64,000 nucleotides of DNA from Streptomyces aurantiacus (GCF_027107535.1 NZ_CP114283.1:3844001-3908000); one strand, 5' to 3'. Positions 24,082 through 36,143 are shown, counted from the stretch's first letter. Notes: generated by a model from the letters alone, not told the origin. Numbers and translations are program-made.

Positions 24082-25092
24082 TCAGTGGGCGTGCGGCTCG
24101 TCCCGGTGCACCGGTCCGTGTGCGGCCTCGCAGTGCGCGTCGTCGTCGGCGGCGCCGGTGCGGACCTCCAGGACGTCCTCGGGAGCGTGGTCGACCTGAA
24201 GGGTGGTGTGGCTGATCTCGTGGTCGCACTGCAGGATCTTCTCGAGGTCCCGGCGCACCGTGTGGCAGTCCGCGACGGGCTCGACCAGGACGTGCGCGGA
24301 CAGTGCGGGCTGTCCCGACGTGATGGTCCACACGTGGAGGTCGTGCACTTCGCGGACCGAGGGGTGCGCGACCAGCTGGTCGCCGATGCCGTCCGGGTCG
24401 AGGTGCGCGGGCGCCGCTTCCAGGAAGATCCGCCCCGATTCGTGCACGAGCCCGTAGCCCGCCTTGAACATGAGGGCCACCACGACCAGGGTGGCGATGG
24501 CGTCCGCCCGCGCGAACCCGGTGAGCACCACGACGAGACCGGCGATCGCGGTACCGATGAACGCGAACAGGTCGTTGAGTATGTGCTGGTAGGCGCCCTC
24601 GACGTTGAGCGAGGACCGGTTGGCCTTCGAGATGCACCAGGCCGCCGCGATGTTCACCACGATCCCGGCCAGGGCGGTGCCGAACACCAGCCCGCCCTCC
24701 ACCTCGGGCGGATCGATCAGCCGCCGCACCGCCTCGTACGCCAGCCAGCTGCCGAGCAGCAGCAGGGTGAGTCCGTTCGCCTGGGCGGAGAGGATCTCGG
24801 CCCGCTTGAGGCCGTACGTGAAACCGCCACGGGCCGGACGCGCGGCCAGCCGCATCGCGATGAGCGCCAGCACGATGGACACGGCGTCGGTGAGCATGTG
24901 CGCCGCGTCGGATATCAGGGCGAGCGACCGGGCGAGGATGCCGATGACGACCTCGATCGCCATGAACGAGGTGATGAGGGTCAGCGCGATCGCGAGCCAG
25001 CGGCTGTCCGCGTCCGCGGCGACACCGTGCGAGTGCCCCGCGTGCCCGCCCGACCCGTGGTCGTGGCCGTGGCCGTGGTGCGCGCTGGTCAT
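24082..25092 (-). CDS. Cation diffusion facilitator (CzcD-like divalent metal exporter)
   Basis: A 336-residue CDF transporter. The N-terminus is His-rich (HHGHGHDHGSGGHAGHSHG), followed by six membrane segments. Metal-site residues are visible in helix 2 (ALISDAAHMLTD) and helix 5 (YQHILNDLFAF). The C-terminal cytoplasmic domain (LHVWTITSGQPALSAHVLV) and a second His/Asp-rich tail follow. The expected role is export of Zn, Cd or Co in exchange for protons. The start at 25092 is set by the His-rich leader; codons upstream look non-coding. It is in the same orientation as the TerD-CAP gene, 153 bases downstream of it. Confidence 0.9.
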   Translation of the reverse strand: MTSAHHGHGHDHGSGGHAGHSHGVAADADSRWLAIALTLITSFMAIEVVIGILARSLALISDAAHMLTDAVSIVLALIAMRLAARPARGGFTYGLKRAEILSAQANGLTLLLLGSWLAYEAVRRLIDPPEVEGGLVFGTALAGIVVNIAAAWCISKANRSSLNVEGAYQHILNDLFAFIGTAIAGLVVVLTGFARADAIATLVVVALMFKAGYGLVHESGRIFLEAAPAHLDPDGIGDQLVAHPSVREVHDLHVWTITSGQPALSAHVLVEPVADCHTVRRDLEKILQCDHEISHTTLQVDHAPEDVLEVRTGAADDDAHCEAAHGPVHRDEPHAH

Positions 25093-25245
25093 GAGTGTCC
25101 CCCTCGATCCGGTGTCCGACCCCCGCAGTGAAGCGCACCTCGCGGAGATCGGCAAAGGCTGCACCGGTGACCGTTGTCATCATCGTTAACAGGCCCTTGA
25201 CCTGCGATGACGGTCTTGCGGTCAGGTGTCCCGACGGGGCTGGGG

Positions 25246-26733
25246 TCAGGCGCCGAAGAGCTGTGTCCAGTACGTGCCCGCCGAGCCGCCGCCCGCGAAG
25301 CCGACGCCTATGTGGGTGAAGGCGGGCTTGAGGATGTTGGCGCGGTGCCCGGGGCTGTCCATCCAGCCCCGTACGACCTCGGCGGGGGAGCGCTGGCCGC
25401 AGGCTATGTTCTCGCCGATGGTGCGACGGGTACTGCCCGCGGCGGACGCCCGGTGCCAGGGTTCGCTGCCGTCCGGGGAGGTGTGGGAGTAGAAGGCCCG
25501 GGCGACCATGTCCGCACTGTGCGCCTGTGCCGCCCTGGTGAGCAGGGGGTCCTCGGCCAGTGGCGGCAGGCCGGCCGCGGCCCGCTCGGCGTTGGTGAGC
25601 GCGACGACCTCGGCGGCGGTCCGGGCCAGGCCACCAGGGGTGAGGGGGCGGGCCCACAGCGCTGTCCAGTAGAGCGTGCCGGACCGGTCGTCGGGCACAC
25701 AGGCCACGCCCGCCTCGGTGAACGCGCTGTCCTGGAGCGTCCGCCGGGACCGCTCGCCCGAGAGGCAGTACTCCACGAACTCCGCCGCGTCACGCGGGCC
25801 GGAGACCAGGTGCTCGCCGATCGTGAGGTACGCGTAGCCTCCCGCGGTGACGCGCTGGTGGACGGAGAGCCCGTCCGCGCCCTCGGAGTCCAGGCGGCCG
25901 CGCGCCGCCATCCCCGCGGCGTGCGCCCGCGCGGCGTCGGTCAGACGGGCGTCGAGGGCGACCGGCGGGGAACCGGCCGCGCCGCGGGCGGAGTTCACGA
26001 GGCGCAGGAAGCCGTCGGCGCCGGGTCCGCCAGGTCCGGGACCGGTGGACGAGCCGCGAGTGCCCGGTGTCGCCGTCGTACCGGAGCCGCCGCGTGCCGG
26101 TGCGCGTCCCGCGTCCCTGAGCCTTCCCAGTGCGGCGCGCGCGGCGCCCCGGGCGGTGGCCGGCCCGGAAGGCCCGGACCCCGTGGCACCCGATCCCCCG
26201 GGAGCGGCGCCGGGACCGGGGGATCCGGCCGGAGTGCCCGCTCCCGCGTCGGAGTCCTCGCTCACCTCGACCCCGAAGTCCCGGGCGATCCCCGCCAGCC
26301 CGTCGGCGTACCCCTGGCCCAGGGCGCGCAGCTTCCAGGCGGTGCCGCGGCGGTAGATCTCGGCGAGCAGCAACACGGTCTCCCGCTGCGGACGCGGCGG
26401 GGTGAACCGGGCGAGAATCCGGCCGCCCGAGCCGGTGACCAGCAGGGCCGGAGCGGGCAGCCGCCCCAGTGGGGTGCCGGGCTCGGCGGGACTGACGACG
26501 ACGGTGACGCGGCTCGCGCCGGCCCGCAGCGCGGCCGGGTCCACCGTGAGGGTCTCCCCGCTCAGCCGGGCACCGGGAGCGGCCGGCTGGTTGTAGAAGA
26601 CGAAGTCGCCGTCCCCGCGCACCGTGCCGCCGTCGTCCGTGACGAGCGCCGACAGGTCGAAGGGGCCGGGCACCCGGAGGGTCAGGGTGCCATCGGGCAG
26701 GGGCACATTGCCGCCGGGGACCAACTCACTCAT
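25246..26733 (-). CDS. TerD domain protein fused to two CAP (SCP) domains
   Basis: A 495-residue fusion. Residues 1 to about 165 are a TerD domain (DFVFYNQPAAPG, VLLLAEIYRRGTAWKLRALG, YADGLAGIARDFGVEV). A Gly/Pro/Ser linker of about 90 residues follows. Then come two CAP/SCP domains: the first is degenerate (VNSARGAAGSPPVALDARL, IGEHLVSG), the second has the canonical blocks TNAERAAAGLPPL, FYSHTSPDG, IGENIACG and GWMDSPGHRANIL. TerD proteins are calcium-binding and cytoplasmic; CAP domains are usually secreted. No signal peptide is visible, so the location is uncertain. The start at 26733 matches the normal TerD N-terminus. Confidence 0.85.
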   Translation of the reverse strand: MSELVPGGNVPLPDGTLTLRVPGPFDLSALVTDDGGTVRGDGDFVFYNQPAAPGARLSGETLTVDPAALRAGASRVTVVVSPAEPGTPLGRLPAPALLVTGSGGRILARFTPPRPQRETVLLLAEIYRRGTAWKLRALGQGYADGLAGIARDFGVEVSEDSDAGAGTPAGSPGPGAAPGGSGATGSGPSGPATARGAARAALGRLRDAGRAPARGGSGTTATPGTRGSSTGPGPGGPGADGFLRLVNSARGAAGSPPVALDARLTDAARAHAAGMAARGRLDSEGADGLSVHQRVTAGGYAYLTIGEHLVSGPRDAAEFVEYCLSGERSRRTLQDSAFTEAGVACVPDDRSGTLYWTALWARPLTPGGLARTAAEVVALTNAERAAAGLPPLAEDPLLTRAAQAHSADMVARAFYSHTSPDGSEPWHRASAAGSTRRTIGENIACGQRSPAEVVRGWMDSPGHRANILKPAFTHIGVGFAGGGSAGTYWTQLFGA

Positions 26734-26833
26734 CGCGCCGCCTGTCGGGTGCCGGATCACTGTGCGCGCCCCGTGGGGCGTCGGTACGACAACGCCCCAC
26801 GGGTGTGCACGGGTTCCTCGGACCGGCCGGCGG

Positions 26834-29337
<2,504 letters not shown>

Positions 29338-29339
29338 CT

Positions 29340-29391
29340 CCGGTCCGCGGGTGGTCCTGGGCCGACGAGTCACGGATCACCCGCGGACCGG
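29340..29391 (+). terminator. Long inverted repeat, probable terminator
   Basis: CCGGTCCGCGGGTG (29340-29353) and its exact reverse complement (29378-29391), a perfect 14-bp stem with a 24-base loop. It begins two bases after the aldo/keto reductase stop codon and precedes a convergent gene. Confidence 0.55.
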
Positions 29392-29477
29392 TGGCCACCG
29401 CCCCGCCCTCGGCCGAGCGCCGAGAGGCAGGCCGCGCGAACGGGCCCGGGCCACCCGGAACGGCACCCCGCCCCGCG

Positions 29478-30224
29478 TCAGACCGCCCGCTCCCGCGCCC
29501 GCTGCGCCGCCTCGCGTACGGAACCGCGGTGCACGGGGCCGTGCCCCGGCAGCAGGACGTCACCCGGCAGTGCCTCGAAGGTGTCCAGCGAGGCCAGCGC
29601 ACCGCCCCGGTCGCGGTGGAACATGACGGGGAGCAGCTGCGGTCCCGGCACACGTGAGGTGGGATGGCCGCTGACCAGCCCGTCGCCCGATATCACCACG
29701 CCCGCCTCCGGCAGATGGAAGGCGCAGTGCCCCGCCGTGTGGCCGGGCGTGTGCACGGGGACGGGGCGGCCGGGCAGGTCGAGCGGTCCCTCCCCGGGGA
29801 ACGGCCGGGGGTCGGCGACCGGAATGTGGGCGGTGCCGCCGGACCGCAGCGCGTGCACGGCCCACGGCACCACACCGGGCCGCCACGCGTTCCGCAGGAC
29901 CTGCCCGATGGACACCTGGTGGAGGAAGTCCCGACGCGCGTGCGGGACTTCGGCCTCGTGGGTGTGGACCGGTGTGCCATACGTACGGCTGAAGTACTCG
30001 GCCGAACCGAGATGGTCGTTGTGGGCGTGGGTCACGAGGACGGCCGTGACCGCCTCGGGCGAACTGCCCACGGCGGCAAGGGACGCGAGGACCTTGTCGC
30101 GGTCACCGGGGTAGCCGGTGTCCACGAGGGTGACGGCGTCCCCCTCGGCGAGGATCACCCAGTTGGTGCTGCTGCCGTGCACGAGGTGGATGCCGTCGGC
30201 GACTTGACGGATGTCTGCCTGCAT
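29478..30224 (-). CDS. MBL-fold metallo-hydrolase
   Basis: A 248-residue metallo-beta-lactamase-fold protein. The metal-binding HxHxDH motif is in LVTHAHNDHLGSAEYF. Further ligands are in VPVHTPGHTAGHCAFH, VVISGDGLVSGH and the C-terminal LLPGHGPVH. The protein is cytoplasmic and of the glyoxalase II-like subgroup; it likely hydrolyses a thioester or lactone of unknown identity. The start at 30224 is taken because ADIRQVADGIHLVHG is the usual N-terminal strand. It shares orientation with the YkvA gene located 60 bases upstream, so the two may be co-transcribed. Confidence 0.88.
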   Translation of the reverse strand: MQADIRQVADGIHLVHGSSTNWVILAEGDAVTLVDTGYPGDRDKVLASLAAVGSSPEAVTAVLVTHAHNDHLGSAEYFSRTYGTPVHTHEAEVPHARRDFLHQVSIGQVLRNAWRPGVVPWAVHALRSGGTAHIPVADPRPFPGEGPLDLPGRPVPVHTPGHTAGHCAFHLPEAGVVISGDGLVSGHPTSRVPGPQLLPVMFHRDRGGALASLDTFEALPGDVLLPGHGPVHRGSVREAAQRARERAV

Positions 30225-30284
30225 GATCGTCCCGATCTGGAGGTCCCTGCCTGACGGACACACCCAAGCAGACCCCCGGGGGCC

Positions 30285-30560
30285 TCAGCGCAGGGGATCG
30301 GACGAAGCGCGCATCGACTTCAGCGCCAGCAGCAGTACGGCGATGTCGTCGAAGTAGGCCGGGTCGGGCAACAGGTCCGTCGGCAGCACGACATAGGCGA
30401 CCGCTCCCCAGAAGACCCAGCGGGGCCCGGTCGGCAGTCCGGCGCGGCGGAGATCGCGCCGGGTGCGGACCAGCCTCACCGTGAGCACGACCGCCGCCGC
30501 GAGGGCCGCCGCCAGTACGGCCGCGACGACGAGAACCAGAATCCACGTGTTGCTGTCCAT
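30285..30560 (-). CDS. YkvA family membrane protein (DUF1232)
   Basis: A 91-residue protein with one membrane segment near the N-terminus (ILVLVVAAVLAAALAAAVVL) and the DUF1232 signature near the C-terminus (WGAVAYVVLPTDLLPDPAYFDDIAVLLLAL-like, residues about 50-80). Its function is unknown; relatives occur near membrane-stress genes. The start at 30560 is preceded by GAGG. It probably forms a short operon with the MBL-fold gene. Confidence 0.8.
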   Translation of the reverse strand: MDSNTWILVLVVAAVLAAALAAAVVLTVRLVRTRRDLRRAGLPTGPRWVFWGAVAYVVLPTDLLPDPAYFDDIAVLLLALKSMRASSDPLR

Positions 30561-30727
30561 CAGCCCCTCCTCCGGCTCGTCCGGTGCTGCTGTTCGGATG
30601 CCCAGGTTCGCCCCGTCATCACCGCCCGGCCGGACCGACACGCGGCGCGGTGCGTCGGAACGCCACCCGCCGCGCACCTACTCTGTGCATTCGATCGGCC
30701 ACCTTGAGTGAAAAGTGGGATGTGCGC

Positions 30728-31945
30728 GTGAAGATCGCCTGTGTCGGCGGCGGGCCCGCCGGCTTGTACTTCTCGATCCTGATGAAGCGTCAGGACCCGG
30801 CCCATGAGATCACCGTCCACGAACGGAACCCGGCCGGATCGACGTACGGATGGGGGGTGACGTACTGGGCGAGCCTGCTCGACAAACTGGAAGCGGGCGA
30901 CCCCGAGTCGGCTCGCGCCGTGAAGGAGAGCTCGGTCCGCTGGAGCGACGGTGTCGCGCACGTCGGCGACCGTACGACCAGGCATCACGGCGACGAGGGT
31001 TTCGGCATCGGCCGCGGCCGACTGCTGGACATCCTTGCCGAACGGGCCCGCTCGCTGGGCGTGCGCGTCGAGTTCGAGGACGAGATCGCCGACGGGGCCG
31101 AACTGCCCGAAGCCGACCTGGTCGTCGCCTGTGACGGCGTCCGCAGCGGAGTGCGCGAACGGCACGCCGCCCACTTCGGCACCGAGGTCGCACTCGGCCG
31201 GAACACGTACATCTGGCTGGGCACCACGAAGGTCTTCGACGCGTTCACCTTCGCCTTCGTGGAGACACCGCACGGCTGGATCTGGTGCTACGCCTACGGG
31301 TTCGGCGAGGACCGGAGCACCTGCGTCGTCGAGTGCTCGCCCGGGACATGGACGGGCCTCGGCCTCGACCGGGCCGACGAGGCGGAAGGGCTCGCCCTCC
31401 TCGAAGAACTGTTCGCCGAGCTGTTGGACGGCCATCGGCTGATCGGCCGCGCCAGTGCCGGCGGCAGCGCGCAGTGGCTGAACTTCCGCACCCTCACCAA
31501 CCGCACCTGGTCCCACGGCAATGTCGTCCTGCTCGGCGACGCCGCCCACACGACGCACTACTCCATCGGAGCGGGCACCACGCTCGCCCTGGAGGACGCC
31601 ATCGCCCTGGCCGACGCCCTGAGCAAGCGTGCCGGTTCCGCACCGGCGGAACTCGCCCCGGCCCTCGCCGCCTACGAGGAGGAACGCAGGTCCGCGCTGC
31701 TGCCCGTGCAGAGCGCGGCCCGCCACAGCGCCCAGTGGTACGAGAACCTGCCGCGCTACATCGCCCTCCCTCCGGCGCAGATGTTCGCGCTCCTCGGCCA
31801 ACGGCACTCACCGCTGCTGCCGTACGTGCCGCCGCAGCTCTACTACCGGATCGACCGGGCGGCAGGCAGGCTCGAATCCCTGCGCAGACTCAAGCGCTGG
31901 CTGGGCCCGAAGGTGGCACGGACCCTGCACGCGAAGAGGGGCTGA
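30728..31945 (+). CDS. FAD-dependent aromatic monooxygenase family protein
   Basis: A 405-residue flavoprotein hydroxylase. The FAD-binding motif is at the start (VKIACVGGGPAGLYF), the DG motif in LVVACDGVRSGVRE, and the GD motif in VLLGDAAHTTHYSIGAG (about residue 270). The sequence resembles the N-terminal hydroxylase of salicylyl-CoA 5-hydroxylase and VioD-type enzymes, so the substrate may be an aromatic or indolic acid, possibly as a CoA thioester; this is inference. GTG at 30728 is chosen for GGGA spaced seven bases before it; GTG 30722 is possible. It stands alone and no partner reductase is nearby. Confidence 0.85.
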   Translation: MKIACVGGGPAGLYFSILMKRQDPAHEITVHERNPAGSTYGWGVTYWASLLDKLEAGDPESARAVKESSVRWSDGVAHVGDRTTRHHGDEGFGIGRGRLLDILAERARSLGVRVEFEDEIADGAELPEADLVVACDGVRSGVRERHAAHFGTEVALGRNTYIWLGTTKVFDAFTFAFVETPHGWIWCYAYGFGEDRSTCVVECSPGTWTGLGLDRADEAEGLALLEELFAELLDGHRLIGRASAGGSAQWLNFRTLTNRTWSHGNVVLLGDAAHTTHYSIGAGTTLALEDAIALADALSKRAGSAPAELAPALAAYEEERRSALLPVQSAARHSAQWYENLPRYIALPPAQMFALLGQRHSPLLPYVPPQLYYRIDRAAGRLESLRRLKRWLGPKVARTLHAKRG

Positions 31946-32023
31946 CGCCACGTCAACGGGACGCCCCCTGGCGGAAACGGCGGTGTTGCCCATGGGCCGG
32001 CAGATGCGCGAGCGTGCTGGGTC

Positions 32024-35000
32024 ATGGACCGAGACCGGGGCGACGCCGCCCTCTCCCTCACCCGCCGCCGGCTCCTCGCGGCCGCGGGCGCCACAGGTGC
32101 CGTCACCGCCATGGGTGGCACGTCCGCCGCCGCGTCGCCGCCCGCCGGACTCTCCCTGACCTTCACCGAAGCGACCAACGGGTCGGCGACCCTCGCGCCC
32201 GGCGGCGACCGGTTGATCGCCGAGATCCAGAACGTGCTCTGGTCTCTCCCGCGTGCCGGAGGCAGCGCCGTCCCCCTCACGCCCGCGGACCTCGAACCGA
32301 ACCGGCCCGTGTACGCGCCGGACGGCGGGCTCGTCGCCTTCTGCGCCTACCGGGGCGGCGGGTTCCACATCTGGACGATGCGGCCCGACGGCTCGGAGCT
32401 GCGCCGGCGCACCGACGGACCCTTCGACGACCGCGGCCCGGCCTGGTCGCCCGACGGTACCCGCATCGCCTTCGCCTCCGAGCGCGGCGGCGACCCGGTG
32501 ACCGGCAGCCCGTACCGGGTCCACGTACTGGACCTGCGCACCGGCGACATCCGCCGGGTGACCGGCCTGCCCGGTCAGGCGGGACCGCTGCAGGACGGGA
32601 CCTGGGAGGACTTCGACCCCACCTGGTCGCCGGACGGCACGCGGATCCTGTTCGTCCGCGCGAAGGGCGTCACGACGGCCAACGGCGCCGGACTCGACGC
32701 CCGGACCGTGGCCGCCGTCCCCGCCGACGGCGCGGGCCCGGTCGCCGTCGAGCACACCGACACCACGGGCGCGCAGGTCCTGACCCCCGCCCTCGCCCCG
32801 GACGGCCGCCGTCTGGCGTATCTGCGGACCACCGCGGCGCCCCTCGGCTCCTGCACGCTCGTCGTCGACGGCGAACCCGTCGCGGTCGCCGGGGACATCG
32901 CACCGGTACCGCCCCGCTGGACGGCGCCCGACCGGCTTCTGCTGACCGTGGACGGCGCCTTCACCCTCGTACGACCGCAGACCCCGGCGGAGACGGACGT
33001 GATCCCCTTCGAGGGTGTACTGCCCGTGGACCGGCCGCGCTACCGGGTCAAGGAGTACGACCTGGGGGAGGGGCGAGCCCGACCCGTACGGGGCATCCAC
33101 CTGCCCGCGCTCTCACCCGACGGCCGGCACATCGCCTTCGCCGCCCTCAACTCGCTGTGGCTGGCCGACAGTTCCGGTGGCAGGGCGCCACGGAGGCTGC
33201 GCCGGGCGGCGGCCACGGAGTACCTGCTCGGGCCCTCGTGGTCACGCGACGGACGTGCCCTGCTGTACGCGGACGACCGGGACGGACTGCTCGGGGTGTA
33301 CCGGCGTGATCCGGCCACCGGCAAGGAGACCGCGCTCGCGACCGGTGGCCGGGTCCATCCCGCGCTCTCACCCGACGGGACGCGGCTCGCCTGCCTGGAC
33401 CTGACCGGGCGGCTCGTCGTCCGTGACCTCGACAGCGGCGCGGAGCGGGTGCTCGCGACCCCGCTCGGCGCGGGAGGGCTGCCCGGGCGGCCCAGCTGGT
33501 CGCCCGACGGCCGGTATCTCGCGTTCTGCGACCGCAACCGGCTCAACCTCCGCTTCCGGGAGGGCTACAACCTCGTCCGGGTCGTCGACACCACGACCGG
33601 GACGGCCCGCCTGCACGCGGTGGCCCCTCATGTCTCGCTCGCCGACCGGTACGACTCGGGGCCCGTCTGGTCCCCCGACGGCCGCTGGATGGCGGTGATC
33701 GTCGAATCCGCGCTCTGTCTGCTGCCCGTCGCACCCGACGGGACGCCGCGCGGAGCCCTGCGCACCCTCGCCACCGAACCGGCCGACCATCCCTCCTGGT
33801 CCGGCGACTCGAAGACCCTGCTCTACCTCTCCGGCGCCCGGCTGCGCCTGATCGGCGTCGGTGGCGGCCCGGCCCGTACAGTCCGGGTGCCGCTCGACCA
33901 GCGCCGGCCCGTACCGGCCGACACCGTGGTGCACGCCGGCCGGCTCTGGGACGGCACGGGCGAGTCCGTCCGGGACGACGTCGACATCGTCGTACGCCGC
34001 GGACGCGTCACCGCCGTCGAACCCCACCGCCGACGCGGCGCATTGACGAGAATCGACGCGTCCGAGCGGACCGTCGTGCCCGGGCTGTGGGACACGCACA
34101 CCCATCCGTGGCAGGTCACCTACGGCGGGCGGCAGACCGTCGGTCAGCTCACCTACGGCATTACGACCGCCGTGTCCCTCGGCGGCTTCGCCTACGAACA
34201 GGCCCGCATCCGCGAGGCTGTGACGGCAGGTCAGCTCGCCGGGCCCCGGCTGCTGACCACCGGCGAACTCCTCGACGGCTCCCGGGTCGCCTACAGCATG
34301 GGGCGCGCCCATCGGACGAGGGACGGGCTGCGGCGTTCGCTGGAGCGTGGCGCCGCGCTGGACTGGGACTTCGTCAAGACCTATGTACGGGCGCCCGGTT
34401 GGGTGATGAAGGAGGCGGCGAGCTTCGGGCACGAGCGGCTCGGCGTGCGCTCGGGCAGTCACCTGCTCTCGCCCGGCGTGCAGCTCGGCCAGGATCTGAC
34501 GACCCATCTGCAGGCCACCCAGCGGGCCGAGTCCGGGCACGCGATCACCTCGTCGGGGCGCGCCCATCAGGATCTGCTGGAGATCTACACCGCGCGGGGC
34601 GTCGGCTTCGGGCTCATCGCCACCCCGTTCACCTCGGCGCCCCTCCTCGGGGCGGATCCGGCCCTCGCCGACGACCCCCGGGTCACCACCGTGATGCCGC
34701 CCTGGGACGCCGCTCTCGTCCGGCAGGGGGCGGGCGTGGCACCGACACAGGCCCAACTCGCCACCTTGCGCGCGGAGACCGACATCTACCGGCGGATCCT
34801 CGCCGAGGGCGGTCTCGTCGCCCTCGGCACCGACCAGCCGCTCCTGCCCGTCGGTCTCTCCCTGCATCTCGGTCTGCGCGCGCTGCACCGGGGCGGCCTC
34901 TCCCCGGCCGAGGCCCTGCGCACGGTGACCGTGCTGCCCGCCCGGCTCTTCGGGCTGGACGACGACCTCGGCACGGTCCGCCCGGGCAGGCTCGCCGACC

Positions 35001-35215
35001 TGACCGTGGTGGACGGCGACCCCTTCACCGACTTCGACACGCTCGTACGGACGGTCGCCGTGCTCCGGGGCGGGGTCCCGTACACGACCGCCGGCCTGGT
35101 GGCCGCGTACGATCCACCGTCCTCGCCCGCCACCCGGCGGGCGACGGACGAGGAGGACTGGCTGGAGGCGGGACGGCTGATGAGGCGGGACGGGTGCTGC
35201 GGCGTGGGCCACTGA
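32024..35215 (+). CDS. Tat-exported TolB-like propeller and amidohydrolase fusion
   Basis: A 1063-residue protein. The N-terminus has a twin-arginine signal (LTRRRLLAAAGATG). From about residue 45 to 640 there are many WD40-like/PD40 repeats (WSPDGTRIAF near 141, then WSPDGTRILF, LSPDGRHIAF, WSPDGRYLAF, WSPDGRWMAV), forming one or two beta-propellers. From about 640 an amidohydrolase domain follows, with the metal motif DTHTHPWQ (about 690-697) and GTDQPLL (about 934) for the late Asp. It would be a secreted metal-dependent hydrolase with a propeller for substrate or partner binding. Such fusions occur in other actinobacteria and Bacteroidetes; the substrate is unknown. Confidence 0.85.
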   Translation: MDRDRGDAALSLTRRRLLAAAGATGAVTAMGGTSAAASPPAGLSLTFTEATNGSATLAPGGDRLIAEIQNVLWSLPRAGGSAVPLTPADLEPNRPVYAPDGGLVAFCAYRGGGFHIWTMRPDGSELRRRTDGPFDDRGPAWSPDGTRIAFASERGGDPVTGSPYRVHVLDLRTGDIRRVTGLPGQAGPLQDGTWEDFDPTWSPDGTRILFVRAKGVTTANGAGLDARTVAAVPADGAGPVAVEHTDTTGAQVLTPALAPDGRRLAYLRTTAAPLGSCTLVVDGEPVAVAGDIAPVPPRWTAPDRLLLTVDGAFTLVRPQTPAETDVIPFEGVLPVDRPRYRVKEYDLGEGRARPVRGIHLPALSPDGRHIAFAALNSLWLADSSGGRAPRRLRRAAATEYLLGPSWSRDGRALLYADDRDGLLGVYRRDPATGKETALATGGRVHPALSPDGTRLACLDLTGRLVVRDLDSGAERVLATPLGAGGLPGRPSWSPDGRYLAFCDRNRLNLRFREGYNLVRVVDTTTGTARLHAVAPHVSLADRYDSGPVWSPDGRWMAVIVESALCLLPVAPDGTPRGALRTLATEPADHPSWSGDSKTLLYLSGARLRLIGVGGGPARTVRVPLDQRRPVPADTVVHAGRLWDGTGESVRDDVDIVVRRGRVTAVEPHRRRGALTRIDASERTVVPGLWDTHTHPWQVTYGGRQTVGQLTYGITTAVSLGGFAYEQARIREAVTAGQLAGPRLLTTGELLDGSRVAYSMGRAHRTRDGLRRSLERGAALDWDFVKTYVRAPGWVMKEAASFGHERLGVRSGSHLLSPGVQLGQDLTTHLQATQRAESGHAITSSGRAHQDLLEIYTARGVGFGLIATPFTSAPLLGADPALADDPRVTTVMPPWDAALVRQGAGVAPTQAQLATLRAETDIYRRILAEGGLVALGTDQPLLPVGLSLHLGLRALHRGGLSPAEALRTVTVLPARLFGLDDDLGTVRPGRLADLTVVDGDPFTDFDTLVRTVAVLRGGVPYTTAGLVAAYDPPSSPATRRATDEEDWLEAGRLMRRDGCCGVGH

Positions 35216-35246
35216 GGAGCCACGGGCACAGACCCGCCACGGAATT

Positions 35247-35285
35247 GGCGGGGCCGCCCCCGACCGGGTCGCGGACGGCCCCGCC
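35247..35285. terminator. Bidirectional hairpin terminator
   Basis: GGCGGGGCCG and CGGCCCCGCC form a perfect 10-bp stem enclosing 19 bases that hold a smaller CCCGACC/GGGTCG-like pairing. It sits between the convergent amidohydrolase and melC2 genes. Confidence 0.6.
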
Positions 35286-35291
35286 GACCGG

Positions 35292-36116
35292 TCAGGCGGT
35301 GTCGAACGTGTAGTGGGCCGTGTGGTCCAGCAGATCGGCGGGTGTGGTGTCGTTCCACGGCTTCATGGACTCGTCGCGGTCGATGACGTCCGGTGTGCCC
35401 GCGGCCGGAAGATAGCCGGAGTCCGGGTGTCTGCGCTGCCACTCGGCCCACAGCTTGTCGATGTAGGCGTGGTGCAGCCAGAAGACCGGGTCGTTGGGGG
35501 AGACGCCCGTGGCCATCTGCCCGCCCACCCACACATGGACCCTGTTGTGCAGGTTGACTCCGCGCCAGCCCTCGAGGTGGTTGCGGAAGCCGTCGGACGC
35601 GCTGTTCCACGGCGCCATGTCATAGGTGGACATGGCGAGCACCGACTCGACCTCGGCGCCGGTCGGCAGAGGCCGCCCGTTGCCGCCGAGCGAGCGGCGC
35701 AGATACGTGCGGGCGTCGACCCGCACGGATATGGGCCAGTCTCCGGCGGCCGCGGCGAACGGCCCCTCCATCACCCGTCCGTCGACTGCGCGTCCCGTGC
35801 CGCCGAGGAAGTCCGGCGCCCACAGGGCGGAGCGGGCCGTCCGGTCGGTGGTCCAGTCCCAGTACGGCAGCGCCACGGAGGCGTCGACGGCCTGCAGGGC
35901 CCGTTCGAACTCGAGGAGGAATCGGCGGTGCCAGGGCAGGAACGAGGGTGAACGGTGGCCCACCCGTTCGGAGGTGTCGGTGTCGCTGAGGATGAACGCG
36001 TTGTGGGTCGTGACGAAGGCGTCGTACCGGCCGGCCCGCTTGAGTTCGAGAAACGCGGCGACCAGCCGGCGCTTCTCGTCCGCGGTCAGGTCCGCCTGGT
36101 TCTTGCGTACGGTCAT
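35292..36116 (-). CDS. melC2: Tyrosinase MelC2
   Basis: A 274-residue type 3 copper enzyme that hydroxylates tyrosine and oxidises the diphenol to quinone, starting melanin formation. All six copper ligands are visible: CuA H38 (VTTHNAF), H54 (VGHRSP) and H63 (LPWHRRF); CuB H190 and H194 (NLHNRVHVWVGG) and H216 (FWLHHAYIDKLW). Spacing is identical to the structurally known Streptomyces tyrosinases. There is no signal peptide; export relies on complex formation with MelC1. It is 27 bases downstream of melC1 in the same operon. Confidence 0.96.
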   Translation of the reverse strand: MTVRKNQADLTADEKRRLVAAFLELKRAGRYDAFVTTHNAFILSDTDTSERVGHRSPSFLPWHRRFLLEFERALQAVDASVALPYWDWTTDRTARSALWAPDFLGGTGRAVDGRVMEGPFAAAAGDWPISVRVDARTYLRRSLGGNGRPLPTGAEVESVLAMSTYDMAPWNSASDGFRNHLEGWRGVNLHNRVHVWVGGQMATGVSPNDPVFWLHHAYIDKLWAEWQRRHPDSGYLPAAGTPDVIDRDESMKPWNDTTPADLLDHTAHYTFDTA

Positions 36117-36143
36117 GAGAAATGAACTCCAGTGCCGGGAAGG

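Noticed and set aside
25093..25245. Possible Zur-type metal box upstream of the CDF transporter (GATGATGACAAC region)
   Set aside because: The match to the known Zur palindrome is too poor and one arm is missing.
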